Part shown: one piece after another, positions 25,649 to 34,249 of the stretch | Numbering within the stretch: position 1 is the first letter of the stretch | Layout of the letters: every line of letters starts with the position of its first letter | Assembly: GCA_947453205.1 (NCBI GenBank) | Contig: CANGFT010000006.1 | Coordinates: forward strand, 1-64,000 | Source of the DNA: Beijerinckiaceae bacterium | Lineage (GTDB): Bacteria; Pseudomonadota; Alphaproteobacteria; Rhizobiales; Beijerinckiaceae | Reading direction: 5' to 3' | Length of the DNA stretch: 64,000 nucleotides | Translations under genes and position numbers: made by a program | The notes under the pieces: generated by a model | Databases searched by the model: none | What the model was told of the DNA's origin: nothing | What the model saw: only the letters and a program-made list of their open reading frames with translations

Positions 25649-25670
25649 CCTTTGCGATGAAAGCGCAGCC

Positions 25671-25910
25671 ATGACCCCATCCAACGCAATAAGATCAGAC
25701 CAGGCGGCCGACGGCTCGCGCGCGACGCCTGAATGTCTTGAGTTTCTGGCGGGGCAGATCGCGACCCTGCGCGATCTGGTGGAGGGCCTGCGCCAGCGCG
25801 CGGATTCGACCGATTATAAGATCGCGGTCGAGGAGCTGCGCTTCGCCACGGAAGCCATCGAGCGCGCCTATGAGGATCTGCATTGCTTCGTCAGCGAGCA
25901 GGACGGCTGA
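25671..25910 (+). CDS. small hypothetical helical protein, 79 residues
   Basis: The product is predicted to be mainly alpha-helical and acidic: LEFLAGQIATLRDLVEGLRQ, then YKIAVEELRFATEAIERAYEDLH. It has no signal peptide. The shorter start was chosen since the upstream codons read through the hairpin. It is 20 bases ahead of the CxxCH protein gene and may be cotranscribed with it. No family recognised. Confidence 0.5.
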   Translation: MTPSNAIRSDQAADGSRATPECLEFLAGQIATLRDLVEGLRQRADSTDYKIAVEELRFATEAIERAYEDLHCFVSEQDG

Positions 25911-25930
25911 GGCGGCCACAGGGGGACTGC

Positions 25931-26416
25931 ATGAGACGCGTTCTTTGCGCAGCCACGCTCGCCGCAGGCCTCGCAGCCACAGGCCTCGTACTTGGCGCCC
26001 ATGCGCAAGTGGCCCCCTTCGCCCAGCGGCCCGACGAGCAGCCCGCCTCAGTGGGCGCGCTGAGCGACATGATGATCTCCATCCTGCATCGCCACGCCAT
26101 CTTGTGGATGGCCGGCGCCAGCGAGAACTGGCCCCTTGCGGACTATGAAGCGCGCCAGTTGCGCACGCGCTTCATGGAGGCGGCGCAGGTCTATCGCAAC
26201 ATTCCCGTCGAGACCGTCGCCGCCGCCACAAAGGCGCTGGACGAGCTGGCCCAGGCCATCGCCACGACGAACAAGGCGCAGTTCGCGCCGCGCTTTCTGG
26301 AGCTGACGCGCGCCTGCAACGCCTGCCACGTCTCCGCTGGCGTGGGTTTCGTGGTGATCGAGACGCCCCGCACCAGCCCCTTCACCAACCAGTCCTTCGC
26401 ACCGGCGCCCAAATAG
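25931..26416 (+). CDS. exported c-type-heme protein, cytochrome c'-like
   Basis: The 161-residue precursor has a signal peptide (about 1-25) and a mostly helical mature part. A single heme motif CNACH lies in the C-terminal third, in the context RFLELTRACNACHVSAG. A C-terminal CxxCH after four helices is the cytochrome c' layout. Heme would be attached by the Ccm system encoded at the right end of the window. The redox partner is unknown. The GGGGGA site fits the chosen ATG. Confidence 0.75.
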   Translation: MRRVLCAATLAAGLAATGLVLGAHAQVAPFAQRPDEQPASVGALSDMMISILHRHAILWMAGASENWPLADYEARQLRTRFMEAAQVYRNIPVETVAAATKALDELAQAIATTNKAQFAPRFLELTRACNACHVSAGVGFVVIETPRTSPFTNQSFAPAPK

Positions 26417-26499
26417 TCGCGCGACGACTTTGATTCAGCGCAAGGCGCATCCGCGCAAGAAGAGCGAAGCTGCGCGAAAGTCTGGAGAGGACGGGTGAA

Positions 26500-27327
26500 A
26501 TGGCCATCAAGGATCTTTTGCTGCATATCGACACCAGCGACCGCGGCGCGGGGGTGGGTGATTTCGCGCTGTCGCTTGCGACCGAAATGGGCGCCCATCT
26601 GACGGCGGCGGGAGTCGTGCTGGAGATCGTGCCGCCCGCCTCCTTCATGGGGGAATATCCCTATGACATCATGGCCGAGGCCATAGATCAGGCGCGCAAG
26701 TCCGCCGAGCAGACCTATCAGCGCATCGCCTCCGCAGCGCCCGCGACGGTGCAGACGGAGCTGGTGGTGATCCAGGCCATATCCGGCCAGGCCCGCGAGG
26801 ACTTCGGGCGCCTCGCCCGGCATTTCGACCTGTCCATCGTCGGCCAGGGCGGCGATGAGGGCGGCAGCGATGACGAACTGATGGCCGAGGGCGCGCTCTT
26901 CTCATCGGGCAAGCCGGTCTTCATCGTGCCCAACATCCACAAGGGCCCCGCCAGGATCGGCAAGGCCATGGTGTGCTGGGACGGCGGCATCAACGCGGCG
27001 CGGGCGGTGGCGGGCTCGATCGACCTGTTGAAGCGCGCGGGCAAGGTCGAGGTCGTGACCATCGCGGGGCGCAACACATCCCACGACGATCTGCCCGGCT
27101 TCAACATCACCCGCCATCTGACGCGCCACGGCGTCTCCGCCACGCTGAAGAAGCTGCCCGCCGCGCAGGATGTGGGCGAGACCCTGCTCTCCTATGCGGC
27201 CGACAGCGGCGCAGACTTCATGGTGATGGGCGCCTATGGCCATTCACGGCTGCGCGAATTCGTGCTGGGCGGCACGACCCGCACCATCCTCAACTCCATG
27301 ACGGTCCCGGTGCTGATGGCGCACTGA
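26500..27327 (+). CDS. universal stress protein, tandem UspA type
   Basis: The 275-residue cytosolic protein consists of two UspA-like domains. The second ends with MGAYGHSRLREFVLGGTTR, the G-2x-G-9x-G-(S/T) ATP-binding pattern; the first is degenerate. The start MAIKDLLLHIDTSD is typical. Universal stress proteins bind ATP and help survival in stasis or low oxygen. Single gene with its own terminator. Confidence 0.85.
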   Translation: MAIKDLLLHIDTSDRGAGVGDFALSLATEMGAHLTAAGVVLEIVPPASFMGEYPYDIMAEAIDQARKSAEQTYQRIASAAPATVQTELVVIQAISGQAREDFGRLARHFDLSIVGQGGDEGGSDDELMAEGALFSSGKPVFIVPNIHKGPARIGKAMVCWDGGINAARAVAGSIDLLKRAGKVEVVTIAGRNTSHDDLPGFNITRHLTRHGVSATLKKLPAAQDVGETLLSYAADSGADFMVMGAYGHSRLREFVLGGTTRTILNSMTVPVLMAH

Positions 27328-27333
27328 GGGGGA

Positions 27334-27372
27334 CGCCTCCCGCGCCGGCCGGGCCCTGCGGGAGGCGGTTCT
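27334..27372 (+). terminator. terminator after the universal stress protein gene
   Basis: A 10-bp stem CGCCTCCCGC/GCGGGAGGCG with a GC-rich 14-base loop is followed by GTTCTTGT. Confidence 0.55.
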
Positions 27373-27512
27373 TGTAACGATCATGTGAAACCACCCACCC
27401 CCGCCTTCGCCTATGGTCTAAGCGCGTAGTCCTGGCGCGGCGCTTGTAATTCCCGCATGGACGCTTAGCTTCGCAATTCATCGGAGCGGCTGGAGCGGGA
27501 GGGACGGCAGGC

Positions 27513-28268
27513 GTGGTTGAGGACTTCATCCTCGAAACGAAGGGGCTCACCAAGGAGTTCGCGGGCTTCACGGCCGTGCGGGACGTGGACCTGCGCGTGC
27601 GCCGGGGCTCGATCCATGCGCTCATCGGCCCCAATGGCGCGGGCAAGACCACCTGCTTCAACCTGCTGACCAAGTTTCTGCCCCCGACCCGCGGCGCCAT
27701 CGCCTACAACGGGCGCGACATCACCTCCATGGCCCCAGCCGATGTGGCGCGTCTCGGCCTCATCCGCTCCTTCCAGATCTCCGCGGTCTTTCCGCATCTG
27801 ACGGGCATGGAGAATGTGCGCGTGGCCCTGCAGCGCCACAGGGGCGACAATTTCGATTTCTGGCGCTCCAAAAAGGTGCTCGACGACCTCAACGGCCGCG
27901 CCATGGCGCTGCTGGAGGATGTGGGCCTGACGGAATTCGCTGACGTCACGGCGGTGGAGATGCCCTATGGGCGCAAGCGCGCCCTCGAGATCGCGACGAC
28001 CCTCGCCCTCGATCCCGAAATGATGCTGCTCGACGAGCCCATGGCGGGCATGGGCCATGAGGACATCGAGAAGGTGGTGGAGCTGATCCGCCGCGTCTCA
28101 GCCAACCGCACGGTCCTGATGGTCGAACATAATCTGAATGTGGTCGCCAATCTGTCTGACACGATCACCGTGCTGACGCGCGGGCAAATTCTGGCGGAGG
28201 GCGATTACGCGACCGTCTCGGCCAATCCCGAGGTGCAGCAAGCCTATCTGGGGGCCAGCCATGGATGA
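27513..28268 (+). CDS. livG: branched-chain amino acid-type ABC transporter ATP-binding protein LivG
   Basis: The 251-residue ATPase starts with GTG after GAGGGACGG. Walker A is GPNGAGKTT, Walker B is MMLLDEP followed by MAGM, and the signature loop is the LivG-type variant YGRKRALEIATTLA. The NLLTKFLPPTRG and RSFQ segments are characteristic of LivG. First gene of the transporter operon; it overlaps livF by eight bases. Confidence 0.92.
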   Translation: MVEDFILETKGLTKEFAGFTAVRDVDLRVRRGSIHALIGPNGAGKTTCFNLLTKFLPPTRGAIAYNGRDITSMAPADVARLGLIRSFQISAVFPHLTGMENVRVALQRHRGDNFDFWRSKKVLDDLNGRAMALLEDVGLTEFADVTAVEMPYGRKRALEIATTLALDPEMMLLDEPMAGMGHEDIEKVVELIRRVSANRTVLMVEHNLNVVANLSDTITVLTRGQILAEGDYATVSANPEVQQAYLGASHG

Positions 28269-28971
28269 GGCCCGCGTGCTGCTGGAGGTGAAGGATCTGC
28301 AGGCCTGGTATGGCGAGAGCCATATTCTTCATGGCGTCGACTTTCGCGTGCGCGAAGGCGAGGTCGTGACGCTGCTGGGCCGCAACGGCGCAGGCAAGAC
28401 GACGACCCTGAAATCGGTCATGGGCATGATCGGCAAACGCACGGGCTCCGTGCAGTTCGACGGCCAGCAGACCATCGGCATGACCAGCGACCGCATCGCC
28501 CATCTCGGCCTCGCGATCTGCCCGGAGGAGCGGGGCATCTTCGCCAGCCTGAATGTGATGGAGAATCTGATGCTGCCCCCGCAAGTGCGGCCAGGCGGCC
28601 TGCCGGTGGAGCAGATCTTCGAGCTCTTTCCCAATCTGAAAGAGCGCATCTCGAGCCAGGGCACGAAACTGTCGGGCGGCGAGCAGCAGATGCTCGCCAT
28701 CGGCCGCATCCTGCGCACCGGCGCGCGGCTCCTGATGCTGGACGAGCCCACAGAGGGCCTCGCGCCCGTCATCATCCAGCAGATCGGCCGCACCATCGCG
28801 CGGCTGAAGCAAGAGGGCTTCACCATTTTGCTGGTGGAGCAGAACTTCCGCTTCGCCTCCACCGTGGCGGACCGGTTCTATGTGATGGAGCATGGGCGCG
28901 TGATCGACGCTTTCGCCAACGCCGATCTCGACGCCAATATGGGCAAGCTGCATGAATATCTCGGTGTTTGA
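28261..28971 (+). CDS. livF: branched-chain amino acid-type ABC transporter ATP-binding protein LivF
   Basis: The 236-residue ATPase carries Walker A GRNGAGKTTT, the signature LSGGEQQMLAIGRIL and Walker B LLMLDEPTEGLAP. LAICPEERGIFASLNVMENL is the LivF-specific segment. It pairs with LivG to drive the LivHM permease. The overlap with livG suggests translational coupling. Confidence 0.93.
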   Translation: MDEARVLLEVKDLQAWYGESHILHGVDFRVREGEVVTLLGRNGAGKTTTLKSVMGMIGKRTGSVQFDGQQTIGMTSDRIAHLGLAICPEERGIFASLNVMENLMLPPQVRPGGLPVEQIFELFPNLKERISSQGTKLSGGEQQMLAIGRILRTGARLLMLDEPTEGLAPVIIQQIGRTIARLKQEGFTILLVEQNFRFASTVADRFYVMEHGRVIDAFANADLDANMGKLHEYLGV

Positions 28972-28989
28972 ACCTCAGGGAGCACAGAC

Positions 28990-30204
28990 ATGAAGACATC
29001 GGTTTCAACCTTGGCGCTCATGGCGGCGCTGGCTCTTCCCGGCGCAGCCTTCGCGCAGGACAAGAACGTCAAGATCGGCGTGCTCGACGACATGTCGGGC
29101 CTCTATGCGGATGTGGGCGGACAGGGCTCCATTCTCGCGGCCCAGATGGCCATCGAGGATTCCGGCATGGCCGCCAAGGGCTGGAAGATCGACCTGATCT
29201 CCGCCGACCACCAGAACAAGCCGGACGTGGGCGTGAACCTCGCCCGTCAATGGGCCGACCAGGAGAAGGTGGACGGCATCTTCGGCGTGCTGACCTCCAG
29301 CGTGGCGCTGGCGGTGAACGGCGTCGCCAAGGAGAAGAACCTGGTCTACATGAACTCGGGCGCCGCGACGTCGGACCTGACCAACTCCGCTTGCTCGCCC
29401 AACACGGTCCACTGGACCTATGACACCTATCTGCTCGCCAATGGCACGGGCAAGGCGGTGGTGAAGAGCGGCGGCGACAGCTGGTTCTTCCTGACCGCCG
29501 ACTACGCCTTCGGCCATGCGCTGGAGCGCGACACGACCGACGTCATCAAGGCCAACAACGGCAAGGTGCTGGGCTCCGTACGCCATCCCCTGAACAGCGC
29601 GGACTTCTCCTCCTTCCTCTTGCAGGCGCAGGCCTCCAAGGCGAAGATCATCGGCCTCGCCAATGCGGGCGGCGACACGACCAACGCCATCAAGCAGGCC
29701 TCCGAATTCGGCATCACCGGCAGCGGCCAGCAGCTCGCGGCGCTCCTGCTGTTCTATTCGGACGTGCATTCGCTGGGCCTGAAGATGACGCAGGGGCTGC
29801 AGTTCACCGAGACCTTCTATTGGGATCTCAATGACGGCACCCGCGCCTTCTCCAAGCGCTTCTCGGACCGCATGAAGAACAAGAACCAGCCGACCATGGT
29901 GCAGGCGGGCATCTACGCCTCCATCATCCATTACATGAAGGCGCTGGAGGCCAATGGCTCCAATCCGCATGATGGCGTGAAGATGGTGGAGAAGATGAAG
30001 TCCATGCCCACCGACGATGCGCTCTTCGGCAAGGGCGAGATCCAGCCCAACGGCCGCAAGATCCATCCGGGCTATCTCTTTGAGGTGAAGAAGCCCCAGG
30101 AGTCCAAATATCCCGGCGATTATTACAAGCTGATCGCCACGATCCCGGCGAACGAAGCCTTCACGCCGCTCGACAAGAGCGCCTGCGCGCTCGTGAAGAA
30201 GTAA
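28990..30204 (+). CDS. ABC transporter substrate-binding protein, Leu/Ile/Val-binding type
   Basis: The 404-residue precursor has a signal peptide (1-22, cleavage at AFA-Q). The type I periplasmic-binding fold follows: KIGVLDDMSGLYADVGGQG at the start, DHQNKPDVGVNLARQWADQ, and WFFLTADYAFGHALERD. The ligand of this subfamily may be amino acids, amides, urea or aromatic acids and cannot be read from sequence. It is followed by a strong hairpin that could raise its mRNA level over the permease genes. Confidence 0.9.
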   Translation: MKTSVSTLALMAALALPGAAFAQDKNVKIGVLDDMSGLYADVGGQGSILAAQMAIEDSGMAAKGWKIDLISADHQNKPDVGVNLARQWADQEKVDGIFGVLTSSVALAVNGVAKEKNLVYMNSGAATSDLTNSACSPNTVHWTYDTYLLANGTGKAVVKSGGDSWFFLTADYAFGHALERDTTDVIKANNGKVLGSVRHPLNSADFSSFLLQAQASKAKIIGLANAGGDTTNAIKQASEFGITGSGQQLAALLLFYSDVHSLGLKMTQGLQFTETFYWDLNDGTRAFSKRFSDRMKNKNQPTMVQAGIYASIIHYMKALEANGSNPHDGVKMVEKMKSMPTDDALFGKGEIQPNGRKIHPGYLFEVKKPQESKYPGDYYKLIATIPANEAFTPLDKSACALVKK

Positions 30205-30209
30205 GACAA

Positions 30210-30235
30210 GCCGCCCCCTCCCGCGAGGGGGCGGC
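30210..30235 (+). promoter_or_regulatory. intra-operon hairpin after the binding-protein gene
   Basis: A perfect 11-bp stem GCCGCCCCCTC/GAGGGGGCGGC with loop CCGC has no T-run behind it. It probably protects the upstream mRNA from 3' decay, a usual device giving excess binding protein, rather than ending transcription. Confidence 0.65.
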
Positions 30236-30256
30236 CACTCCCGGGACCGCCAACCG

Positions 30257-31132
30257 ATGTTCAACATCAGCACGCAAGCGCTCTTCGCCCAGCTTCTGGT
30301 GGGCCTGATCAACGGGTCGTTCTACGCCCTGCTGAGCCTCGGGCTCGCGGTCATTTTCGGCATGTTGAACATCATCAACTTCGCCCATGGCGCGCTCTAC
30401 ATGATGGGCGCCTTCTGCGCCTATTTCCTGCTGAACGTGCTGGGGATCAATTACTGGATGGCGCTGATCCTGGCGCCGCTGTTGATCGGCTTTCTCGGCG
30501 TCGTTCTGGAGCGCACCATGCTCCAGCGCCTTGCCGGGCTCGACCATCTCTACGGCCTCTTGCTGACCTTCGGCCTTGCGCTCATCATCCAGGGCCTCTT
30601 CCAGAACTATTTCGGCTCCTCGGGCCTGCCCTACGCCATTCCCCAGCAACTCACGGGCGGGCAGAATCTCGGCTTCATGTTCCTGCCGAACTATCGCGCC
30701 TGGGTGGTGATCTTCTCGCTGACCATATGCCTCGCGACCTGGTTCGCCATCGAGAAGACCAAACTCGGGGCCTATCTGCGCGCCGCGACCGAAAATCCGA
30801 CGCTGGTGCGCGCCTTCGGCGTCAATGTGCCCCGCATGATCACGCTGACCTATGGCTTTGGCGTGGGGCTGGCGGCGCTGGCCGGCGTGCTCTCCGCGCC
30901 GATCAATCAGGTGCGCCCGCTCATGGGCGCGGACCTCATCATCGTGGTCTTCGCGGTGGTGGTGATCGGCGGCATGGGTTCGATCATGGGCTCCATCGTG
31001 ACGGGCTTTGCGCTGGGCATCCTCGAAGGCCTCACGAAGTATTTCTACCCCGAGGCCTCCAACACCGTGGTCTTCGTCATCATGGCCATCGTGCTCATGG
31101 TCAAGCCCAACGGCCTGTTCGGGAGGGCGTGA
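30257..31132 (+). CDS. livH: branched-chain amino acid-type ABC transporter permease LivH
   Basis: The 291-residue inner-membrane protein has about eight transmembrane helices. LivH motifs are LINGSFYALLSLGLAVIFGM followed by NIINFAHG near the start, RAFGVNVPRMITLTYGFG in the middle, and VVVIGGMGSIMGSIVTGFALG near the end. It forms the translocation pore with LivM. It ends one base before the livM ATG. Confidence 0.92.
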   Translation: MFNISTQALFAQLLVGLINGSFYALLSLGLAVIFGMLNIINFAHGALYMMGAFCAYFLLNVLGINYWMALILAPLLIGFLGVVLERTMLQRLAGLDHLYGLLLTFGLALIIQGLFQNYFGSSGLPYAIPQQLTGGQNLGFMFLPNYRAWVVIFSLTICLATWFAIEKTKLGAYLRAATENPTLVRAFGVNVPRMITLTYGFGVGLAALAGVLSAPINQVRPLMGADLIIVVFAVVVIGGMGSIMGSIVTGFALGILEGLTKYFYPEASNTVVFVIMAIVLMVKPNGLFGRA

Positions 31133-31133
31133 C

Positions 31134-32099
31134 ATGACGACGACGCCGATCAAGCCCGTCTCCCCGGCCGCGCCCGAGCGCAGCGAAACGCCGATCATCA
31201 TGGGCATGATCGCGGTGCTGGCGGTTCTGCCGCTCCTCGGCGTCTATCCCTATTTCGTCATGCAGGCGCTCTGCTTCGCGCTCTTCGCCTGCGCCTTCAA
31301 CCTGCTCATCGGCTATGTCGGCCTGCTCTCCTTCGGCCACGCCATGTTCCTTGGGACGGCGGGCTACGCCAGCGCCCATGCGGCCAAGGTCTGGGGCCTC
31401 GCGCCGGAGCTCTCCATCCTCTTTGGAACGCTGGCGTCAGGCGCGCTGGGCGTGCTCGTCGGCCTCATCGCCATCCGCAGGCAGGGCATCTATTTCTCCA
31501 TGACGACCCTAGCGCTGGCGCAGATGATCTATTTCTTCTACCTGCAGGCCAAGTTCACCCATGGGGAGGACGGCATCCAGGGCGTGCCGCGCGGCCTGTT
31601 CCTTGGCGTCCTCGACATATCGAAGCCGCTTGTGCTGTTCTATGTGGTGCTGGCCATATTCGTGGCGGGCTTCCTGCTGATCTACCGCACCATCAACTCA
31701 CCCTTCGGCGAGATCCTGAAAGCCATCCGCGAGAATGAGCCGCGCGCCATTTCGCTGGGCTATCGCACCGCCCGCTACAAGCTCGCCGCCTTCGCGCTGT
31801 CCGCAGCGCTTGCGGGCCTTGCGGGGGCGACCAAGGTGATCGTCTCGCAGAACGCCTCGCTGACCGATGTGCGCTGGGAAATGTCGGGCGAGGTGGTGCT
31901 GATGACGCTGGTCGGCGGGCTCGGCACCATTTTCGGCCCGGTGGTCGGCGCCTTCATCATCATCGCCATGCAGCAATATCTCGCGGAATTCGGCCAGTGG
32001 GTGCTGGTGATTCAGGGCGTGATCTTCGTCGCCTGCGTGCTGGCCTTCCGCCGGGGCATCGTGGGCGAGGCGGCGAAAGTCCTGCGGCGCAACCTCTGA
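31134..32099 (+). CDS. livM: branched-chain amino acid-type ABC transporter permease LivM
   Basis: The 321-residue protein has about ten transmembrane helices. LivM features are FNLLIGYVGLLSFGHAMFLG, the EAA-like AIRENEPRAISLGYRTARYK and TLVGGLGTIFGPVVGAFI. Last gene of the operon. The chosen ATG directly follows livH; the longer upstream frame overlaps it. A short hairpin follows the stop. Confidence 0.92.
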   Translation: MTTTPIKPVSPAAPERSETPIIMGMIAVLAVLPLLGVYPYFVMQALCFALFACAFNLLIGYVGLLSFGHAMFLGTAGYASAHAAKVWGLAPELSILFGTLASGALGVLVGLIAIRRQGIYFSMTTLALAQMIYFFYLQAKFTHGEDGIQGVPRGLFLGVLDISKPLVLFYVVLAIFVAGFLLIYRTINSPFGEILKAIRENEPRAISLGYRTARYKLAAFALSAALAGLAGATKVIVSQNASLTDVRWEMSGEVVLMTLVGGLGTIFGPVVGAFIIIAMQQYLAEFGQWVLVIQGVIFVACVLAFRRGIVGEAAKVLRRNL

Positions 32100-32116
32100 T
32101 CGCGACGTCTCGGCTC

Positions 32117-32133
32117 CCCGAAGCGCCTTCGGG
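32117..32133 (+). terminator. short hairpin after livM
   Basis: CCCGAAG-CGC-CTTCGGG forms a 7-bp stem with a 3-base loop, followed by CCATAAATT. There is no T-run, so the terminator call is weak. Confidence 0.4.
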
Positions 32134-32140
32134 CCATAAA

Positions 32141-32169
32141 TTACAAAATAAAATTGTATTGAATATAAT
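32141..32169 (+). promoter_or_regulatory. promoter of the sulfite reductase operon with an inverted repeat in the spacer
   Basis: TTACAA and a perfect TATAAT are 17 bases apart. The spacer contains TACAA-AATAAAA-TTGTA, an inverted repeat that also touches the -35 box, so a regulator bound there would control access. The stretch is strikingly AT-rich for this genome. The regulator is unknown; a sulfur-responsive LysR or Rrf2 protein would be candidates. Confidence 0.6.
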
Positions 32170-32258
32170 ATCTCGTCTTTCAAATGTGATTATGCTAGAT
32201 TGTCGCGAAATGGGTTGCGATCCACGCCCCCGCCAGTCACCATTGGACCCATATCGGC

Positions 32259-32552
32259 ATGCCACAGGTCATCTCCGCCAACCGGCTTTCGGATGGAATA
32301 GTCGTGTTCCGCGCCCCCGGCGGGCGCTGGGTCGAGCAGTTGCGCGACGCGCAGATCCTGCCCGACGCCGGCGCCGTCAAGGCTGCGCTTGGCCTTGTGG
32401 AGGCCGACATCAGGGCGAACCATGTCATCGAAGTCGCGGCTTTCGATGTCGCCGTGAAGGGCGATCATGTCGAGCCCGTCCATCTGCGCGACAAGATCAG
32501 GGCCAAGGGCCCCACCACCCACCCCGGCCACGGCAAGCAGGCGGCGCATTGA
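32259..32552 (+). CDS. DUF2849 protein of the sulfite reductase operon
   Basis: The 97-residue protein has the DUF2849 pattern: ISANRLSDGIVVFRAPGGRWVE at the start and YV-LRE-like tail (HVEPVHLRDKIRAKGPTT). In Alphaproteobacteria this small gene regularly precedes cysI, and its function is unproven. It is 12 bases upstream of the reductase gene and should be cotranscribed. Cytosolic. Only a weak ribosome binding site is visible. Confidence 0.85.
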   Translation: MPQVISANRLSDGIVVFRAPGGRWVEQLRDAQILPDAGAVKAALGLVEADIRANHVIEVAAFDVAVKGDHVEPVHLRDKIRAKGPTTHPGHGKQAAH

Positions 32553-32564
32553 GCGAGGATCGTT

Positions 32565-34238
32565 ATGTATCGTTATGACGAATTCGACGCGGCCTTCGTC
32601 GCCGACCGCCTCAACCAGTTCTCCGATCAGGTGCAGCGCCGCCTCAGCGGCGAATTGACTGAAGAGCAGTTCCGCATTCACCGCCTGATGAACGGCGTCT
32701 ATCTGCAGCTTCACGCCTATATGCTGCGCGTCGCCATACCCTATGGCGCCCTGAGCCCGCGCCAGCTTCGCAAGCTCGCCCATATCGCGCGCCGCTACGA
32801 CAAGGGCTTCGGCCATTTCACCACGCGCCAGAACATCCAGTTCAACTGGCCCGCCCTGAAGGACATTCCGGAGATTCTGGGTGAGCTCGCCAGCGTCGAG
32901 ATGCACGCCATCCAGACCTCCGGCAACTGCATCCGCAACGTCACCGCCGACCATTTCGCAGGCGCCGCCGCCGACGAGATCGAAGATCCCCGCCCCTATG
33001 CGGAGATCCTGCGCCAGTGGTCGTCGATTCATCCGGAATTCACCTATCTGCCGCGCAAGTTCAAGCTGGCGCTCAGCGGCGCGCCCCATGACCGCGCAGC
33101 CATTCAGGTCCATGACATCGGCTATCAGCTCGTGAAGAACGAGGCGGGCGAGACGGGCTTCGCCGTCTATGTGGGCGGAGGGCTCGGGCGCACGCCCATG
33201 GTCGGCCACAAGATCCGCGATTTCCTGCCGACGAAAGACCTGCTCGCCTATACCCAGGCCATCGTGCGCGTCTACAATCTGGAGGGACGGCGCGACAACA
33301 AATACAAGGCCCGCATCAAGATCCTCGTGCACGAAAAGGGCTTCGAGGCCATGCGAGACGCCGTTGAGGCGGAGTTCGCCGCGGACAAGAGCGATCTCCT
33401 CGCCCTGCCCCAGAACGAGATCGCGCGCATCAGCGCCTATTTCGCGCCCCCTGCCCTCACGGAGCGCCCGGCGGATTCACAGGCCCTTAAGGCCCGCCGT
33501 GCGCGAGATCCGGCTTTCGCCGGCTTTGTCGACGTCAATGTCGCGAAGCACCGGCAGGACGGCTATGGCCTCGTGACCATTTCGCTGAAGCCCATCGGCG
33601 GCATTCCCGGCGACGCCACCGCCGAGCAGATGGAGCTTGTCGCAGAGCTTGCCGAAAAATTCGGCCATGATGAAATCCGCGTCTCCCACGAGCAGAATCT
33701 CGTTCTGCCCCATGTGGCGCTCGACGATCTGCCCGCCGTCTATGACGCGCTCAGGGCGCAGGGGCTCGCGACCGCGAATGCGGGGCTCATCTCCGACATC
33801 ATCAGCTGCCCCGGCATGGACTATTGCTCGCTGGCGACGGCGCGCTCCATTCCCGTGGCGCAGCGGATCTCCGAACGCTTCGCCGATGGTCCGCGCGCCC
33901 GCGAGATCGGCGCGATGAAGATCAAGATCTCCGGCTGCATCAACGCCTGCGGCCACCACCATGTCGGCCACATCGGCATCCTCGGCCTCGAGCGCAAGGG
34001 TGTCGAGACCTACCAGCTCACCCTTGGCGGCTCGGGCGACGAGAGCTGCACGCTCGGCGACATCACCGGCCCCGGCTTCTCCTATGAAGATGTGGTGGAC
34101 GCCGTCGAGACCGTGGTCGACGCCTATATGGGCCTGCGCGCCTCGCCCGACGAAGACTTCCTGAGCGCCTACCGCCGCGTCGGCATGGCGCCCTTCAAGA
34201 AGGCCCTCTATGAGCGCGACAGCGGCTCGGACATCTGA
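32565..34238 (+). CDS. cysI: assimilatory sulfite reductase hemoprotein (nitrite/sulfite reductase family)
   Basis: The 557-residue enzyme reduces sulfite to sulfide with six electrons at a siroheme coupled to a 4Fe-4S cluster. The cluster ligands are visible as C-x5-C (CPGMDYC) and C-x3-C (CINAC) in the context SGCINACGHHHVGHIG. GHFTTRQNIQ and TSGNCIRNVT give the siroheme-binding arginines. The family also contains ferredoxin-nitrite reductase, but DUF2849 and DUF934 on either side identify the sulfite enzyme. The electron donor partner (ferredoxin or CysJ-like) is not in the window. Confidence 0.92.
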   Translation: MYRYDEFDAAFVADRLNQFSDQVQRRLSGELTEEQFRIHRLMNGVYLQLHAYMLRVAIPYGALSPRQLRKLAHIARRYDKGFGHFTTRQNIQFNWPALKDIPEILGELASVEMHAIQTSGNCIRNVTADHFAGAAADEIEDPRPYAEILRQWSSIHPEFTYLPRKFKLALSGAPHDRAAIQVHDIGYQLVKNEAGETGFAVYVGGGLGRTPMVGHKIRDFLPTKDLLAYTQAIVRVYNLEGRRDNKYKARIKILVHEKGFEAMRDAVEAEFAADKSDLLALPQNEIARISAYFAPPALTERPADSQALKARRARDPAFAGFVDVNVAKHRQDGYGLVTISLKPIGGIPGDATAEQMELVAELAEKFGHDEIRVSHEQNLVLPHVALDDLPAVYDALRAQGLATANAGLISDIISCPGMDYCSLATARSIPVAQRISERFADGPRAREIGAMKIKISGCINACGHHHVGHIGILGLERKGVETYQLTLGGSGDESCTLGDITGPGFSYEDVVDAVETVVDAYMGLRASPDEDFLSAYRRVGMAPFKKALYERDSGSDI

Positions 34239-34249
34239 TTGGACGCGCA

